DNA of 64,000 nt. Source: Enoplolaimus lenunculus (Eukaryota > Nematoda > Enoplea > Enoplida > Thoracostomopsidae). The translations under genes and the position numbers were made by a program. The notes below the pieces were generated by a model. It had not been told where the DNA came from. It saw only the letters and a list, made by a program, of their open reading frames with translations, and ran no database searches. This document shows, piece after piece, positions 1 through 11,885 of this stretch; within the stretch, counting starts at the first letter, position 1; every line of letters starts with the position of its first letter. The stretch is taken from NCBI GenBank assembly GCA_030248215.1, contig JASANG010001013.1:372001-436000 (forward strand), read 5' to 3'.

Positions 1-121
1 ACATTCCTAAGCCTAAGCGTAAGACTAAGCCTAAGCCTAAGCAAAAAAATACTCTAAAGCTTAAACTGACTCTATTACAGCCCCTCCGGAAAACGATCCG
101 GTCGCGTTCTATACATTGGCC
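1..121 (+). mobile_element. Type A TTAGGC-MITE, right part only (cut by window edge)
   Basis: CCTAAG repeats run into the conserved right arm (AAGCTTAAACTGACTCTATTACAG, shown here in part), then a terminal repeat ending ATACATTGGCC. The left end lies outside the window. Confidence 0.8.
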
Positions 122-425
122 AACATTATGATGTGAATCATTTTTCGGTGCCAGGATCTGTGAAAGATGATTGTAAACGCTGTTAAAAAAAGTACTTTAT
201 TTTTTTGTTTAAAATTTTGAAATTTTTGCTTCTAAAATTTACAAAAAAATTATTCTAAATTATGTTAAAAGTGTTGTTTTATTTACTGTTTAGAAATTTT
301 AGGATGGGCTAAACTCCGCCTTTCACTTTCCTTGTATCCGCACCTGTGAGTTTGCTCAGTTATGAGCATTTGGTTTCAATTTTTGTTTTGAGTTAATTTG
401 AACGTTCGTTTATGCAAACCTTTGG

Positions 426-730
426 GTGGCGTTATACTCTTTGACGATATTACTCCTTTTTGGAACCGTCCGGCATTTATGTGCCGCTGTCCGGAACCGG
501 ATGGGGTCCGTGAAAATTATATGAATCGTTCAGTAAGCATAAACAAAACCTTAAGTTAAAACCTAAGTCTACGTTTAGGGTGGCGGAATAAATATTGTTC
601 GGCGCCGTCCGTTACCGTCCTTCACCGCGTCGTATCGTATACTAGACGGTGATAGACGGCGAAGGACAGGTGACCTACAACGCCGAACGGCGCTGGAGAA
701 CATTAATAAGTTTTAAAAGTGTAGCGCCAC
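426..730. mobile_element. Inverted-repeat element, family H
   Basis: Ends are GTGGCGTTATACTCTTT and, inverted, GTGGCGCTACACTTTTA. The interior holds CG-rich tracts built from CCGTCCG-like words and their complements (600-690). Related copies lie at about 11318, 24462, 34599 and 38180. Confidence 0.6.
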
Positions 731-734
731 TGTA

Positions 735-780
735 AACCTAAACCAAAACCTAATCCAAAGCCTAAGCCTAAGCTTCACAT
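735..780 (+). repeat. Degenerate CCTAAG (telomere-like) tract
   Basis: A short run of CCTAAACC/CCTAAGCC units without clear terminal repeats, probably the remnant of a type A element. No gene is seen between 121 and 1074 besides this and the family H element. Confidence 0.5.
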
Positions 781-1074
781 TCTCTAAATCCAACTATCTC
801 CCAGTAGGCATAGCCCAATATTTGACATGGGCCCTTCCTGTACTCCGGATAAACAAAAATGCTTCTGTAACGAACCTTATGCGTTCAGTATATCAAGTGT
901 CAGTCCATCATTTTATGCTCTAGGATCCGCTAGGAGACAGTGGGACTGATACACTTAGAGACTGAGAAGTTTGATTAGGTTTAGGTTTAGGCTTAGCAAG
1001 CAGGTTCCCACGCTTGAAACATGGGCCAAAATGTTTGATGTAAGCGAATCTTATTGTTTTTTTCTGTGTTTAAG

Positions 1075-4000
1075 CTGGTGGGCGCATAAGACTAAACTGA
1101 GTGTGTGCACGTTGATCAGCGGCGTTGAAAATTGTCAGCTAATGACAGAAGGCGACAAACGCAAAACGTTGATCGAAAATACTGGCGAAGTATACGATGT
1201 TGTACAGGTATATTAATATATTAATATTTCATTAGAAATTCATTTAAACTTCAGAATTTAATTATCAACAGTGGAAAGCTTATCCCTGCGATAAGGGTTA
1301 GGCATAGGCTTAGGAATATGTTTATACTACTGTTACAACAGGAATATGCTTATACTACTGTTACAACAGGAATATGCTTATACTACTGTTACAACAGGAA
1401 TATGCTTATACTACTGTTACAACAGGAATATGCTTATACTACTGTTACAACAGGAATAAGCTTATACTACTGTTACAACAGGAATATGCTTATACTACTG
1501 TTACAACAGGAATATGCTTATACTACTGTTACAACAGGAATATGCTTATACTACTGTTACAACAGGAATATGCTTATACTACTGTTACAACAGGAATATG
1601 CTTATACTACTGTTACAACAGGAATATGCTCATACTACTGTTACAACAGGAATATGCTTATACTACTGTTACAACAGGAATATGCTTATACTACTGTTAC
1701 AACAGGAATATGCTTATACTACTGTTACAACAGGAATATGCTTATACTACTGTTACAACAGGAATATGCTCATACTACTGCTACAACAGGAATATGCTTA
1801 TACTACTGTTACAACAGGAATATGCTTATACTACTGTTAAAACAGGAATATGCTTATACTACTGTTACAACAGGAATATGCTTATACTACTGTTACAACA
1901 GGAATATGCTTATACTACTGTTACAACAGGAATATGCTTATACTACTGTTACAACAGGAATATGCTTATACTACTGTTACAACAGGAATATGCTTATACT
2001 ACTGTTAAAACAGGAATATGCTTATACTACTGTTACAACAGGAATATGCTTATACTACTGTTACAACAGGAATATGCTTATACTACTGTTACAACAGGAA
2101 TATGTTATACTACTGTTACAACAGGAATATGCTTATACTACTGTTACAACAGGAATATGCTTATACTACTGTTACAACAGGAATATGCTTATACTACTGT
2201 TAAAACAGGAATATGCTTATACTGCTGTTACAACAGGAATATGCTTATACTACTGTTACAACAGGAATATGCTTATACTACTGTTACAACAGGAATATGC
2301 TTATACTACTGTTACAACAGGAATATGCTTATACTACTGTTACAACAGGAATATGCTTATACTACTGTTACAACAGGAATATGCTTATACTACTGTTACA
2401 ACAGGAATATGCTTATACGACTGTTACAACAGGAATATGCTCATACTACTGTTACAACAGGAATATGCTTATACTACTGTTACAACAGGAATATGCTTAT
2501 ACTACTGTTACAACAGGAATATGCTTATACTACTGTTACAACAGGAATATGCTTATACTACTGTTACAACAGGAATATGCTTATACTACTGTTACAACAG
2601 GAATATGCTCATACTACTGTTACAACAGGAATATGCTTATACTACTGTTACAACAGGAATATGCTTATACTACTGTTACAACAGGAATATGCTTATACTA
2701 CTGTTACAACAGGAATATGCTTATACTACTGTTACAACAGGAATATGCTCATACTACTGCTACAACAGGAATATGCTTATACTACTGTTACAACAGGAAT
2801 ATGCTTATACTACTGTTACCACAGGAATATGCTTATACTACTGTTACAACACGAATATGCTTATACTACTGTTACAACAGGAATATGCTTATACTACTGT
2901 TACAACAGGAATATGCTTATACTACTGTTACAACAGGAATATGCTTATACTACTGTTACAACAGGAATATGCTCATACTACTGTTACAACAGGAATATGC
3001 TTATACTACTGTTACAACAGGAATATGCTTATACTACTGTTACAACAGGAATATGCTTATACTACTGTTACAACAGGAATATGCTTATACTACTGTTACA
3101 ACAGGAATATGCTTATACTACTGTTACAACAGGAATATGCTTATACTACTGTTACAACCTTCAGCAATGCTTTGGCCAAAATTTATAAGTGGGTATGCTA
3201 TTCATGGTCAATAGTATACTCCTTTTGTTAGGCATTGCATTTGATTCGCGAAACTCTTCTTCACCATTTACGGACCGATTTGAGCTTTACATCTCGCTCC
3301 GATCACAGATGCGACGCCGCAACGGAGGCATGAACCTGAACACAGCCCCATCCGACCGCCACTGCACCACACACGAGCCAACATTGCTCGGGCGGCCAAT
3401 GTGGCTTTAAGGGGCGTAACAATAGATTAAGCGTATTCCTAAGCCTAAGCCTAAGCCTAAGCAAAAAATATAATCCAGAAGCTGGACATACCCTTTTATA
3501 GAACTACCCGAAACCTGGACTCCCCTTAAAGTAACATGGGCCGCTCGAGCGATGGGCGCAGTCATCTGACATAGCCTAGCTATGTTGTTATCCGCAAAAA
3601 TAGCCAGCAACAATTGCAACATTAATCAGCGACATTCTACGGCCACGCAGGGCCCAGGTAAGTTTAACATTGCGGACACAGCCGCCATAGCATCGATTTT
3701 ATAATTTCTACGCCTTGTAGCCACGCCTAAGCCTAACTTAAGTTCTAAGAGAGACTAGGTGGAGCCAGGAACTCCCTTAAGGTGTGGTTTTGATTTAAGG
3801 TTTTATTTTTAGTTTTAGTTTTTAGTTCGAAATGGGTTTAAGTGTGGCACAGCCACCTACAATCATCTACTCTTGTTATAGGTCGATCATGTACTCTTGT
3901 TACAGGTTGATCATCAACTCTTTTTATAGGTTGATCATCTACACTTGTTATAGGTTGATCATGTACTCTTGTTATAGGTTGATCATCTACTCTTGTTATA

Positions 4001-7000
4001 GGTTGATCATCAACTCTTTTTATAGGTTGATCATCTACACTTGTTATAGGTTGATCATGTACTCTTGTTATAGGTTGATCATCTACGCTTGTTATAGGTT
4101 GATCATCAACTCTTGTTATAGGTTGATCATCTACTCTTGTTATTTGTTGATCATCTACTCTTGTTATAGGTTGATCATCTACTCTTGTTATAGGTTGATC
4201 ATCAACTCTTGTTATAGGTTGATCATCAACTCTTGTTATTTGTTGATCATCTACTCTTGTTATAGGTTGATCATCTACTCTTGTTATAGGTTGATCATCA
4301 ACTCTTGTTATAGGTTGATCATCTACTCTTGTTATAGGTTGATCATCAACTCTTTTTATAGGTTGATCATCTACACTTGTTATAGGTTGATCATCTACTC
4401 TTGTTATAGGTTGATCATCAACTCTTGTTATAGGTTGACCATTCCCCAGCTTGCGTTGCGTTTTTAAGCGAAACTGACTGCCCTGCGATTGGTGAACTTT
4501 GATAAAATTAACCGAGTTGAGATTTTCGGCAATTTTGAAAATTAAAAACATTTTTTTGTTTATTTAATATGTCGAAACTTAATTTATGCGTTCATTTTTG
4601 GCATTTAATGACTATTTTTGTCGAATTTCAGATTTTCTTACTTGCCAATGACTTTGTCTCATCTGGCGGAATTGCAGCTGCGGATAACATTGTTGTGACC
4701 GGAACATCAGGTAAACAAAATGTTTTAAAATATTAGTAAAAAATTGTCCAAAAATAATATATTTCAAACCAATAAACATTAAACTTTTGATTTTTATCAA
4801 GAGTCGATGATGTATACTTTCACAAGAGTATGTAACTGGGTACATTCTGTGTAAAAACAATGTACCCGGCACGAGTTGTGTTTTTGGCCTACACCTCATT
4901 ATTTAGGAGCGTACAACTTGTGCAAACCTGACATCAAGAAATGCTCTGCTTATAGATCAATTTAGTGTTATTGCACGTAACGGCGACCTCCCCTCAAAAT
5001 TGGGGGTCTGTCGTAAACGCAGCGCCCGGTGGTGCATTTTGTAGCATACGGAACCCCATGGGTTGCAAACACTTGTATCATACAATCTTGGTTACATTAA
5101 ACTTAATTCCAATTCAACTCAAATGTTCTGTGGTTGAACAAAACGAATGAATTTTTGATGAAATTATGATTTGTTTTGACAACAAAGCAGAGTGTAAACG
5201 GATAGTAAAAATAATGAAAACGGAAACAATACGGATACGGATAGTGAACAAAATAACGGAAATGGAAAACGAATACTAAGATATAAAAGTTTCAAAGATG
5301 TTTTATTTTTCTGCCATCACAATAGAGGCGGGAAAATGTTCGGCGGGGTTTCCAAATGTTTACAGAAAATATAGCGGATGCAGCGAAATATTTTAAGATT
5401 TTGCATGAATTTCGTAGGTTTTTTATTTGGAACAATTGCATCATATCTGTAATTAAAAATCACCAGATATATACATGATTTAGAACTAATTTTGAACGTA
5501 AAAATAACATGGACACTGAGCTTTGCCGGAAATGTAAACAAACATCCGGTTCCACCCTGATTTTGATAAAATTAACATTTGTTTTTAACAAAAATAAATT
5601 AATATAAATATTGTAAACAAAGGTCACTTAAGAAGTATTATCAGAAATATTTGACTTTGACCTTAATAATTAAGCGGTTTACGGAAATAACAGTAAACAA
5701 TCTGTTATACCCACCATTCTTTTCCAGAGGCGCTGATTAATAATTTCAAATAGCGTCAAGTTAGCATCGAGTTCAATGTATATATAGAACTTACATACGC
5801 GAAACACGGCCAATGTATAGAGTAAGCCGTAACAGTAATATAAGTATATTCCTAAGCATAAGACAAAGCGTAAGGATAAGCCTATACCTGAGCCTAAGCT
5901 TTAAGTCTTAGCCTGAACCAAAGCAAAAATCTTGTCTAAAGCTTAAGCTTACTCTATAGCGTTTTAAGCCTTTCTCACGTGAATATTTGCAATTTCACAT
6001 GAGAAAGTAATTTCAAGATGAGATTCGATCTCCAGTCTCACGGGTTGGAGGCGTTTACGACACCATTGAGCTATAGGATTTTGACGATCGAGCCCGAGGG
6101 GCTCTCACATCTTGTGAAGATTTTGCACTGTGCATATTTAGTTTATAAAAACGAATTTCAGACGTCTTGCATTGAGAAAGTTATTTTAAATTCCGATTTT
6201 AAATGCTTTTGTATCTCTGAAAACGTTGTGAGGGAATATACAGCCTTTATGTATCCCTTTGTATTCCCTACGATTGGGTTTGTTTAAGAAACGTATACGA
6301 TTATTAATTGTGTATATTACGTCTCAATTTATGGTTCAGACAAACAGTGGCCCGACAGAATTATGTTTGTTTGTTTTAGGAGCAGGAGGTCGACCTCGGC
6401 CTGTAACAGATGAACCAGAAACCATAGGGCCAGAACCACCAATAACGGATGGACCCGGTACTGGCATAAGCCCAGAAATCATTTCACCGGGAGGTGGAGA
6501 CAGACAGGATATCAACTGCGAACAGGATAAAGTTTGTGAGTGACAGTTTCAAAATTTTGAAATAATTTTCAAATTAACGTTACTGGCGTTTTGCGTTTTG
6601 AGTTGTTTATAGTCAATTTACTAGTAAAAATTCAAATAATATTTGCTTGATTACTGACACATCTTCAAATCATTTCGTTGGTTTCGAAACTGTCGTCAAT
6701 TTCTGCGCATGTATAGAACAGGGCCGGAACAGTAGTATAACCATATTCCTAAGCCTAAGCCTAAGCCTAAGCCTAAGCCTAAGCGTAAGAATGAGACTAT
6801 TCCTAAGCCTAAATCTAAGCCTAAGCCTAAGTCTAAGCAAAAAATATAGTCCAGAGCGTCAACTGACTCTGTTACAGCACCTCCGGAAAACGATCCGGCC
6901 CTGTTCTATACATGGGCCTCAAGTTCAAAAATCACAGCAGCTGACAAACAATAAACGCTGTGTTGTGTAACAATTGTTCCATGCAAACAGTGTGAATAGA

Positions 7001-10000
7001 TATTTACTTATGCTTTACTAAAATATAATGTTTTGGTTTGTTTGTTTGTTTGTTTGTTTGTTGCTTGGTTGGTTTGTTTGTTTGTTTATTGGTTGCTTGG
7101 TTGGTTGGTTTGTTTGTTTGTTGGTTACTTGGTTGGTTGGTTTGTTTGTTTGTTGGTTGGTTTGTTTGTTGGTTGGTTGGTTGGTTGGTTGGTTAGTTAG
7201 TTTGTTTGTTTATTTGTTTGTTTGTTGGTCGGTTGGTTGGTTGATTTGTTTGTTTGTTTGTTTGTTTGTTTGTTTGTCGGTTAGTTAGTTGGTTTGTTTG
7301 TTTGTTGATTTGTTTGTTGGTTGGTTGATTTGTTTGTTTTTGTTTGTTGGTTGGTTGCTTGGTTTGTTTGTTTATTTGTTTGTTTATTTGTTTGTTTGTT
7401 TGTCGGTTGGTTTGTTTGTTTGTTGGCTTGTTTGTTTGTTTATTTGTTTATTTGTTTATTTGTTTATTTTTAGTGTGTCTTCGACACTTTTCATTTACAC
7501 GATTTACTGAACAATTCGGCGACGTTGGTCAATTTTATAATTCAATATTTCCAAAAGGTAAGTCTTGTAAATATCTGTAATGTTTACCAAAATTAATTTG
7601 TTTAATGTTCAAATGCCACTTGACGACACCGCAAACCAGAACAATGATTTCAAAGTGATTTTGCAAGTTTATTCGCTGAACAGGTTGTTTGAATAAATTG
7701 ACGTTATATAAACACGGATATCCGTGTTAGTCTTGGCATGAGCAGGGTCTTCAGAACTTACTAAACAGTTGGAAAAAGCGAGCATACAAAGTGGGAATCG
7801 AACTAGCAACCTTAGGATTCTGAGGCAGTCAATATACCACTGCGCCACTTTAGCTCGATTCTCCAACTACTTTTTTCGTCGACTGTATGTCGATCATGTG
7901 CTTTCAGCAAGGATTGTATATATTGCATTGCACGTGTACACCCGGAGAAGCATCTCTCACATACTTACAATATATACATATACATATATTAGCGTATTTA
8001 AATATATAATATATATCAGGGTTCAACCGGAATTCCTGTTCCGGCCGGAATTCCTGCAAAACTTCAATTCATATTCCTGGTTCTGTTCCTGCAATTCAAA
8101 GATGCAAAAACCGGAATTTTTACAGTTTTGTAGCAAATTATGCCTAATCATTTGAACACTGGAGACTTTGTCTTTAAAAAATTGTTATTTCGAAATGAGG
8201 TGTTTTTTCACTTTAATTTTGTTAACAAACTGTTACTGTTATGTTTTCGCAAAACTTGATGATGAAACAGTTGAAAATTCGTTTAAGCCATTCAATTCCT
8301 GTTCCTGTTCCTGCAAAATTAAATTCCTGTTAGAACCCTGGGCCAATGTAAAAAACAGGGGCGCAACAGTATTATAAGCATATTCCTAAGCTTAAGCCAA
8401 ACCCAAGCCTAAGCGTAAGCGTAACAATGAGCATATTCTTAAGCCTGAGCCTAAGCCAAGCAAAAAAAACTAGTGTAAAGCTTAAAGCTTACTGTTTTCT
8501 AGTCTCGCAGAAAAACGTTCCGCCCGTGATCTTTTACATCGGCCGAACCCTTAAATCTATGTTTCAGACAGCAGTTCTTACTACGCTGCTCAGTTATCGG
8601 CATCAGGTAGCGCACAATCAAACGCGTGGGTGAAATTTTTTAGCGACGAAATAGTCTATGGAACATTGAAATTTCACACGTTTTTGGCGACAAATGACGT
8701 ATATTTTCAAGTTTGCGATGGCCCTCCGCCATCGTTCACCAACTGTCAAAATATTGCTGGTTCGGCACAAGTTAAACATAGCGATCTTGAATGGATTGGT
8801 CAGCATGTTACTATCAGCGGTCTTAAAGAGGTAAATTGTTGCATTTTGCATAGTTTATTATCAGCGAAACATGAGCGATTTGTCATTCGCCAGCAGACAT
8901 TGTTGTACCAGTTCACTAAGGTTATTTTCGGTTTGGCACTTTAAAAGTCCGAAATTTTTTTCTAAATTCAAATTTTGGCGTGGAATAATCCGGAAAGGTC
9001 ATGATTAGCACAAATTTTGTCAAAATTTTAAAACCCAACCATTTTTGGGCAAACGCCGACTGAGAGATAACCTAAAAAACCCAACAAATATGCGCCAGTC
9101 ATATTGAGTTGGATTTAACGTCTTGAGCCGAAAATCAAACAATTCTACAGCCTAATTTACGTTTACAATTTGAACTGTCGTTGATAAATTCTAAAACGAA
9201 CCAATGACGTAAGCCGGACGGCTTCATAATAGGACTCTGGAGACGCTGGAACATCGCTAAACCACAAAATGTTATTGCAGATGACATGGGGTCTCGCTTA
9301 GATCGTATGGGACCGTTGGCTAATGAACTGTTGTTACGGTATGTCGTCCGTAGTCTAGGGATACCCAAAATTTGGCCTCAGCAATTTATTTGCTAAAATT
9401 GCGTCCGCGACGTCTCTCTTGCGATGCAGTTTGGTTTCGGCTGCCAATAAATCGGTTATAAAGCCGCCTCTTTAGCCGGCAAAAATTTAGACAGCCTTCA
9501 GAGAACTCAAACAATACGCGTTGGTACCATGTCTCGGAAGCTGGGGTATAACTTCGAATCCTCATCAGTAATCGTTTAATTTTTGGTACTCAAAATTCAA
9601 TGTTTCATAAAAGTGCACGCGACACCTTCTGTCGTGCGTTTTAACTCACTATTTACCCGCGCCCGTCAAAAATTTCTAGATCCACCATTGACTATAATAT
9701 AGTACACCCGTCAAAAGATTAGCCAAAACGACAGTCACAGAATGCAGCCGCTGAGACGTAAGCTTACTCTATTGCAGTCCCAAAGAAAAACGTTCCGCTC
9801 CTGATCTTTACATGAGCCAATTTTTAGAACAATAAAATTTGATGCGCCGCTCTTACCGAAAAAATATTTCTGCGATCACCAATGTCAAAAATATAATAAT
9901 TTTTTGTGTGTATTTTTAGAAATACATTGTTTGCGTCAATCATGGAAACAATCTCGGATTGTGCGGTATTGATGAATTGATTTTTGAGCATTCGGACCAG

Positions 10001-10003
10001 TAG
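1075..10003 (+). CDS. MAM-like domain extracellular protein (six exons found, 5' end missing)
   Basis: Exons chained by splice sites and phase: 1075-1207, 4632-4710, 6380-6535, 7474-7557, 8568-8830, 9920-10003 (stop TAG). Every junction keeps frame (0, 1, 1, 1, 0). Exons 1-2 end one module (VENCQLM..., then FVSSGGIAAADNIVV); exon 3 is a Gly/Pro-rich linker (RPRPVTDEPETIGPEPP); exons 4-6 form a second module (YGTLKFHTFLATNDVYFQVC... then KYIVCVNHGNNLGLCGIDEL). The two modules share a Cys-x(n)-NCQ pattern and the G-x-AA/CG-I-D-x-I ending typical of MAM-type beta-sandwich domains, which are extracellular adhesion modules. The MAM call is inference from this pattern. No signal peptide or start codon was found, so earlier exons are missing or undetected. 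All introns carry transposable elements. Alternative: another secreted beta-sandwich family. Confidence 0.6.
1313..3158. repeat. 28-bp minisatellite, about 66 copies
   Basis: Head-to-tail units beginning GGAATATGCTTATACTACTG, very homogeneous, with a few point variants (CTCATACT, GTTAAAACA) and one 2-bp-short unit near 2103. All three plus-strand frames stay open because the unit has no stop and its length is not a multiple of 3, so the long open frames here are not genes. The unit matches the subterminal segment of type A MITEs, and the array directly follows a TTAGGC tract (1296-1312). It lies in intron 1 of the MAM-like gene. Confidence 0.95.
3394..3542 (+). mobile_element. Type B TTAGGC-MITE, complete
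   Basis: Starts GGCCAATGTGGCTTTAAGG and ends CCTTAAAGTAACATGGGCC, with four CCTAAG units inside. Flanking 8-mers GCTCGGGC and GCTCGAGC fit an 8-bp target duplication with one mismatch. Confidence 0.85.
3650..3830. repeat. Dispersed repeat family C
   Basis: Contains ACTTAAGTTCTAAGAGAGAC and CTCCCTTAAGGTGTGGTTT. An inverted relative lies at 24840-25160. Element ends are not clear. Confidence 0.5.
3862..4440. repeat. 24-bp minisatellite, about 24 copies
   Basis: Unit ATAGGTTGATCATCTACTCT plus TGTT, with variants CAACTC, TACACT and TATTTG. Since 24 is a multiple of 3, both strands show long periodic open frames (8-residue repeats: YRLIIYSC on plus, VDDQPITR on minus). It lies within intron 1 of the MAM-like gene, so it is read as non-coding. 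Confidence 0.9.
4785..4880. repeat. Dispersed repeat family D
   Basis: Contains AACTGGGTACATTCTGTG. Similar sequence is at 40137-40215 and, inverted, at 42350-42430. Confidence 0.45.
5188..5559. mobile_element. Family E non-autonomous element
   Basis: Begins CAGAGTGTAAACGGATAGTA and ends CCACCCTG. Four diverged copies of similar length occur in the window (here, 11509, 17957, 49608), all with CAG...CTG-like termini as in hAT elements. No clear target duplication is visible. Confidence 0.65.
5808..5960 (+). mobile_element. Type A TTAGGC-MITE, truncated on the right
   Basis: Starts GGCCAATGTATAGAGTAAG, continues through diverged CCTAAG units and the AAAGCTTAAGCTTACTCTAT arm, then stops before the right terminal repeat. 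Confidence 0.7.
5963..6150 (-). mobile_element. tRNA-derived SINE-like repeat, family S1
   Basis: The minus strand has a tRNA-like A box (TAGCTCAATGGTGTCG) and a diverged B box, preceded by a GAGCCCC...GGGCTC hairpin. Better copies are at 22938-23170 and 42975-43140. Confidence 0.55.
6704..6918 (+). mobile_element. Type A TTAGGC-MITE
   Basis: GTATAGAACAGGGCCGGAAC at the left and CCGGCCCTGTTCTATACATG at the right enclose two CCTAAG blocks joined by a CGTAAGAATGAG spacer. Flanking TCAATTTC and TCAAGTTC resemble an 8-bp target duplication (7 of 8). It lies in intron 3 of the MAM-like gene. Confidence 0.85.
7035..7473 (+). repeat. TTTG/TTGG microsatellite ending in a splice acceptor
   Basis: About 430 bp of TTTG, TTGG and TTTA tetramers. 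The T-rich end supplies the tract before the AG used by MAM-like exon 4 (acceptor TTTATTTTTAG at 7463-7473). Confidence 0.9.
7720..7935 (-). mobile_element. tRNA-derived SINE-like repeat, family S2
   Basis: The minus strand has an A box TGGCGCAGTGGTATA and a B box AGTTCGATTCC at tRNA-like spacing (7794-7850), flanked by unrelated sequence. Without a full cloverleaf it reads as a SINE head, not a tRNA gene. Confidence 0.5.
8017..8340. mobile_element. hAT-like non-autonomous element
   Basis: Starts CAGGGTTCAACCGGAATT and ends with the complement CAGGGTTCTAACAGGAATT. Both arms carry repeated ATTCCTGTTCCTG words. The right end directly abuts a type A MITE. Confidence 0.65.
8341..8544 (+). mobile_element. 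Type A TTAGGC-MITE
   Basis: GGCCAATGTAAAAAACAGGG to CTTTTACATCGGCC. Flanks GAACCCTG and GAACCCTT give an 8-bp target duplication with one mismatch. It ends 24 bp before MAM-like exon 5. Confidence 0.85.
9757..9820 (+). mobile_element. Type A MITE, right-end fragment
   Basis: Only the right arm (TAAGCTTACTCTATTGCAG...) and the terminal repeat GATCTTTACATGAGCC remain. Confidence 0.6.
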
Positions 10004-10162
10004 AAACTAAAACCGATGCAATGTTCAGGGACTTTCTATTAGCAAACTTCTATTTTTAGAATTGCTAATTTTGCCGTCGTATAGAAGAAATGAGACATGA
10101 ACAAACGTTATAAGCATTGAGCCCTCGGTAAAACTTTGGCTTTGATTTAAAATTTGTACATA

Positions 10163-10376
10163 CACTGCAAAAAATGGTGAGTCAAATTGACTCTCTTCAC
10201 AAAAGGCTCTACGGGACTATTCAAACTGAGTTAAATTCGACATTGCCACTGTCAAACGTGCGACTCTCAGTGAGTCGTCGAATTTGACTCTGGCGGAGTC
10301 GAATTTGTCTCAGTTTGTGTAGTCCCGTAGCGCCTATTTCGTAGAGAGTCAATTTGACTCACCATTTTTTGCAGTG
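10163..10376. mobile_element. Palindromic MITE, family F, with TA duplication
   Basis: CACTGCAAAAAATGGTGAGT at the left and its complement at the right; the whole element is close to a perfect inverted repeat. TA flanks each end, as expected for Tc1/mariner-type insertion. Confidence 0.85.
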
Positions 10377-10699
10377 TAGGGTTGAACTTAGACTTAAGCT
10401 ATCAAAAATTAAGAGAACGAATTTCAATGCTTGACAGTGTCGGATAGTTAGTTATGCCTAAATATTATGCATTTAGTTAGTTTTCTACCTTTTTATGTAA
10501 TAATTCGCATCTTACGAGAAATATCTGTAATCCCGGCATATATTTAGTTTCTTTTAATCTTGGGTTTGGTTAGGCTTAGGCTTTAGGCTTAAGCTATTGT
10601 TTTACGTCTCATAATTGATTTAAACCATTTACAACGTATATTTTGTGTGAAACTCTTGAGGGTTTTAAAATTTTATTAAAGGTTTTCGTTGCGATAAAG

Positions 10700-10871
10700 G
10701 GCCAATGTATAGAACAGGGCACGAACAGTAGTATAAGCATACTCCTAAGCCTAAGCCTAAGACTAACCCTAAGCCTAAGCATAAGCCTAAGCAAAAAAAA
10801 TAGTAGAAAGCTTAAGCTTACTGTATTACAGTCCGCCGGGAAACGTTCCAGCCCTGTTCTATACATGGGCC
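10700..10871 (+). mobile_element. Type A TTAGGC-MITE, complete
   Basis: GGCCAATGTATAGAACAGGG to CCCTGTTCTATACATGGGCC around nine diverged CCTAAG units. No obvious target duplication. Confidence 0.85.
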
Positions 10872-11317
10872 TTATATAAAACAATCTATATTATTGATTT
10901 GATGGCATTTTTTAACATTTTGTGTTTCTATCTTTTAGTATTAATAAACCACAAATATCAGCTTGCATTTTGACAATGCACATGCAATAATTGCCTAAAT
11001 GCAGTATGTTTTAGCGACAGTTTCGATGCAAATCGCACTACAAAAGCAATCATGTCAAATATATAATAAAACGCTATTTTAAATGCTTTTCACGTTTCAA
11101 CTGCAAGTTTCGTTTTTTGTGTGCAGAAAAACTCTAAAATGAATCGCTTGCGTATCGAAACGCTGTGTAAACGGTAGTTCGGGTTTACCAAAACACGTAT
11201 TTCGCACAAACGCTTTTTACAAAAAAAAGCGTTTTGTGGTTTGTGACACAATTCCTAAATTTGGTTGTTTAAATTGATGTGCCATATTTTTATGACTGCT
11301 TGAAACGCATTAGGTTT

Positions 11318-11445
11318 GCGTTATACTTGATGTCCGTGGCCGTCCGTCGCCGTCCAGCGCCCTCCGTCCCCGTGAGTCACCGTGTGGTGTCGTACGTGAC
11401 GGTGACAAACGGCGCCGGACGTCGTCAACAGGTAAGCGCCAGCCT
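11318..11445. repeat. Family H element, left part
   Basis: Starts GCGTTATACTTGATGTCCG and contains CG-rich CCGTCCG words. The right boundary is unclear. Confidence 0.4.
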
Positions 11446-11508
11446 AAGACTTAAAATTCGTTGCATTAATGCTGATCTTAAGCAGCGACGTGTACAATAT
11501 GCGCTAGA

Positions 11509-11885
11509 CAGGGCGTAAACGGATAGTAAAAATAACGGGAATGGATAGTGATCCGAATAACAGATAAAGAAACCGAAGACGGATATTGAAGTATAAAAGT
11601 TTTAAAGATGTTTCATTTTTCAGCGAACTGAATAATCAAGGCATGCAAATATTCACCGGGCTTTCTAAATTTGAATAAAAACGCGGCATATTATTCACTT
11701 AAATTTTTAATATTTTGAATGGATTTCGTCATTTTTATCTCTTTTCAAACAATTGCAGCATATCTGTAATAAAAAATTGCCGGATATATACGTGATTTAA
11801 AATTAGTTTAGAGGGTAAAAATAACAGTCTTTCAGGTATTTCCATAAGGCAAACCGAAACGGACACCTATTTTTGCCGGAAACCA
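11509..11885. mobile_element. Family E non-autonomous element
   Basis: Starts CAGGGCGTAAACGGATAGTA and follows the other family E copies to GCCGGAAACC. The right terminus is eroded. Confidence 0.6.

Noticed and set aside
1296-3158. True telomere or chromosome end
   Set aside because: TTAGGC tracts here are short, occur in both orientations at many sites, lie between genes and inside introns, and most have transposon ends.
1313-3158. CRISPR array
   Set aside because: The units are contiguous without unique spacers, and the gene structure is eukaryotic.
1318-3231. Open frame of 637 codons with an LLQQEYAYTT-type repeat
   Set aside because: It is one of three simultaneous open phases of the 28-bp minisatellite, inside an intron, with no independent coding evidence.
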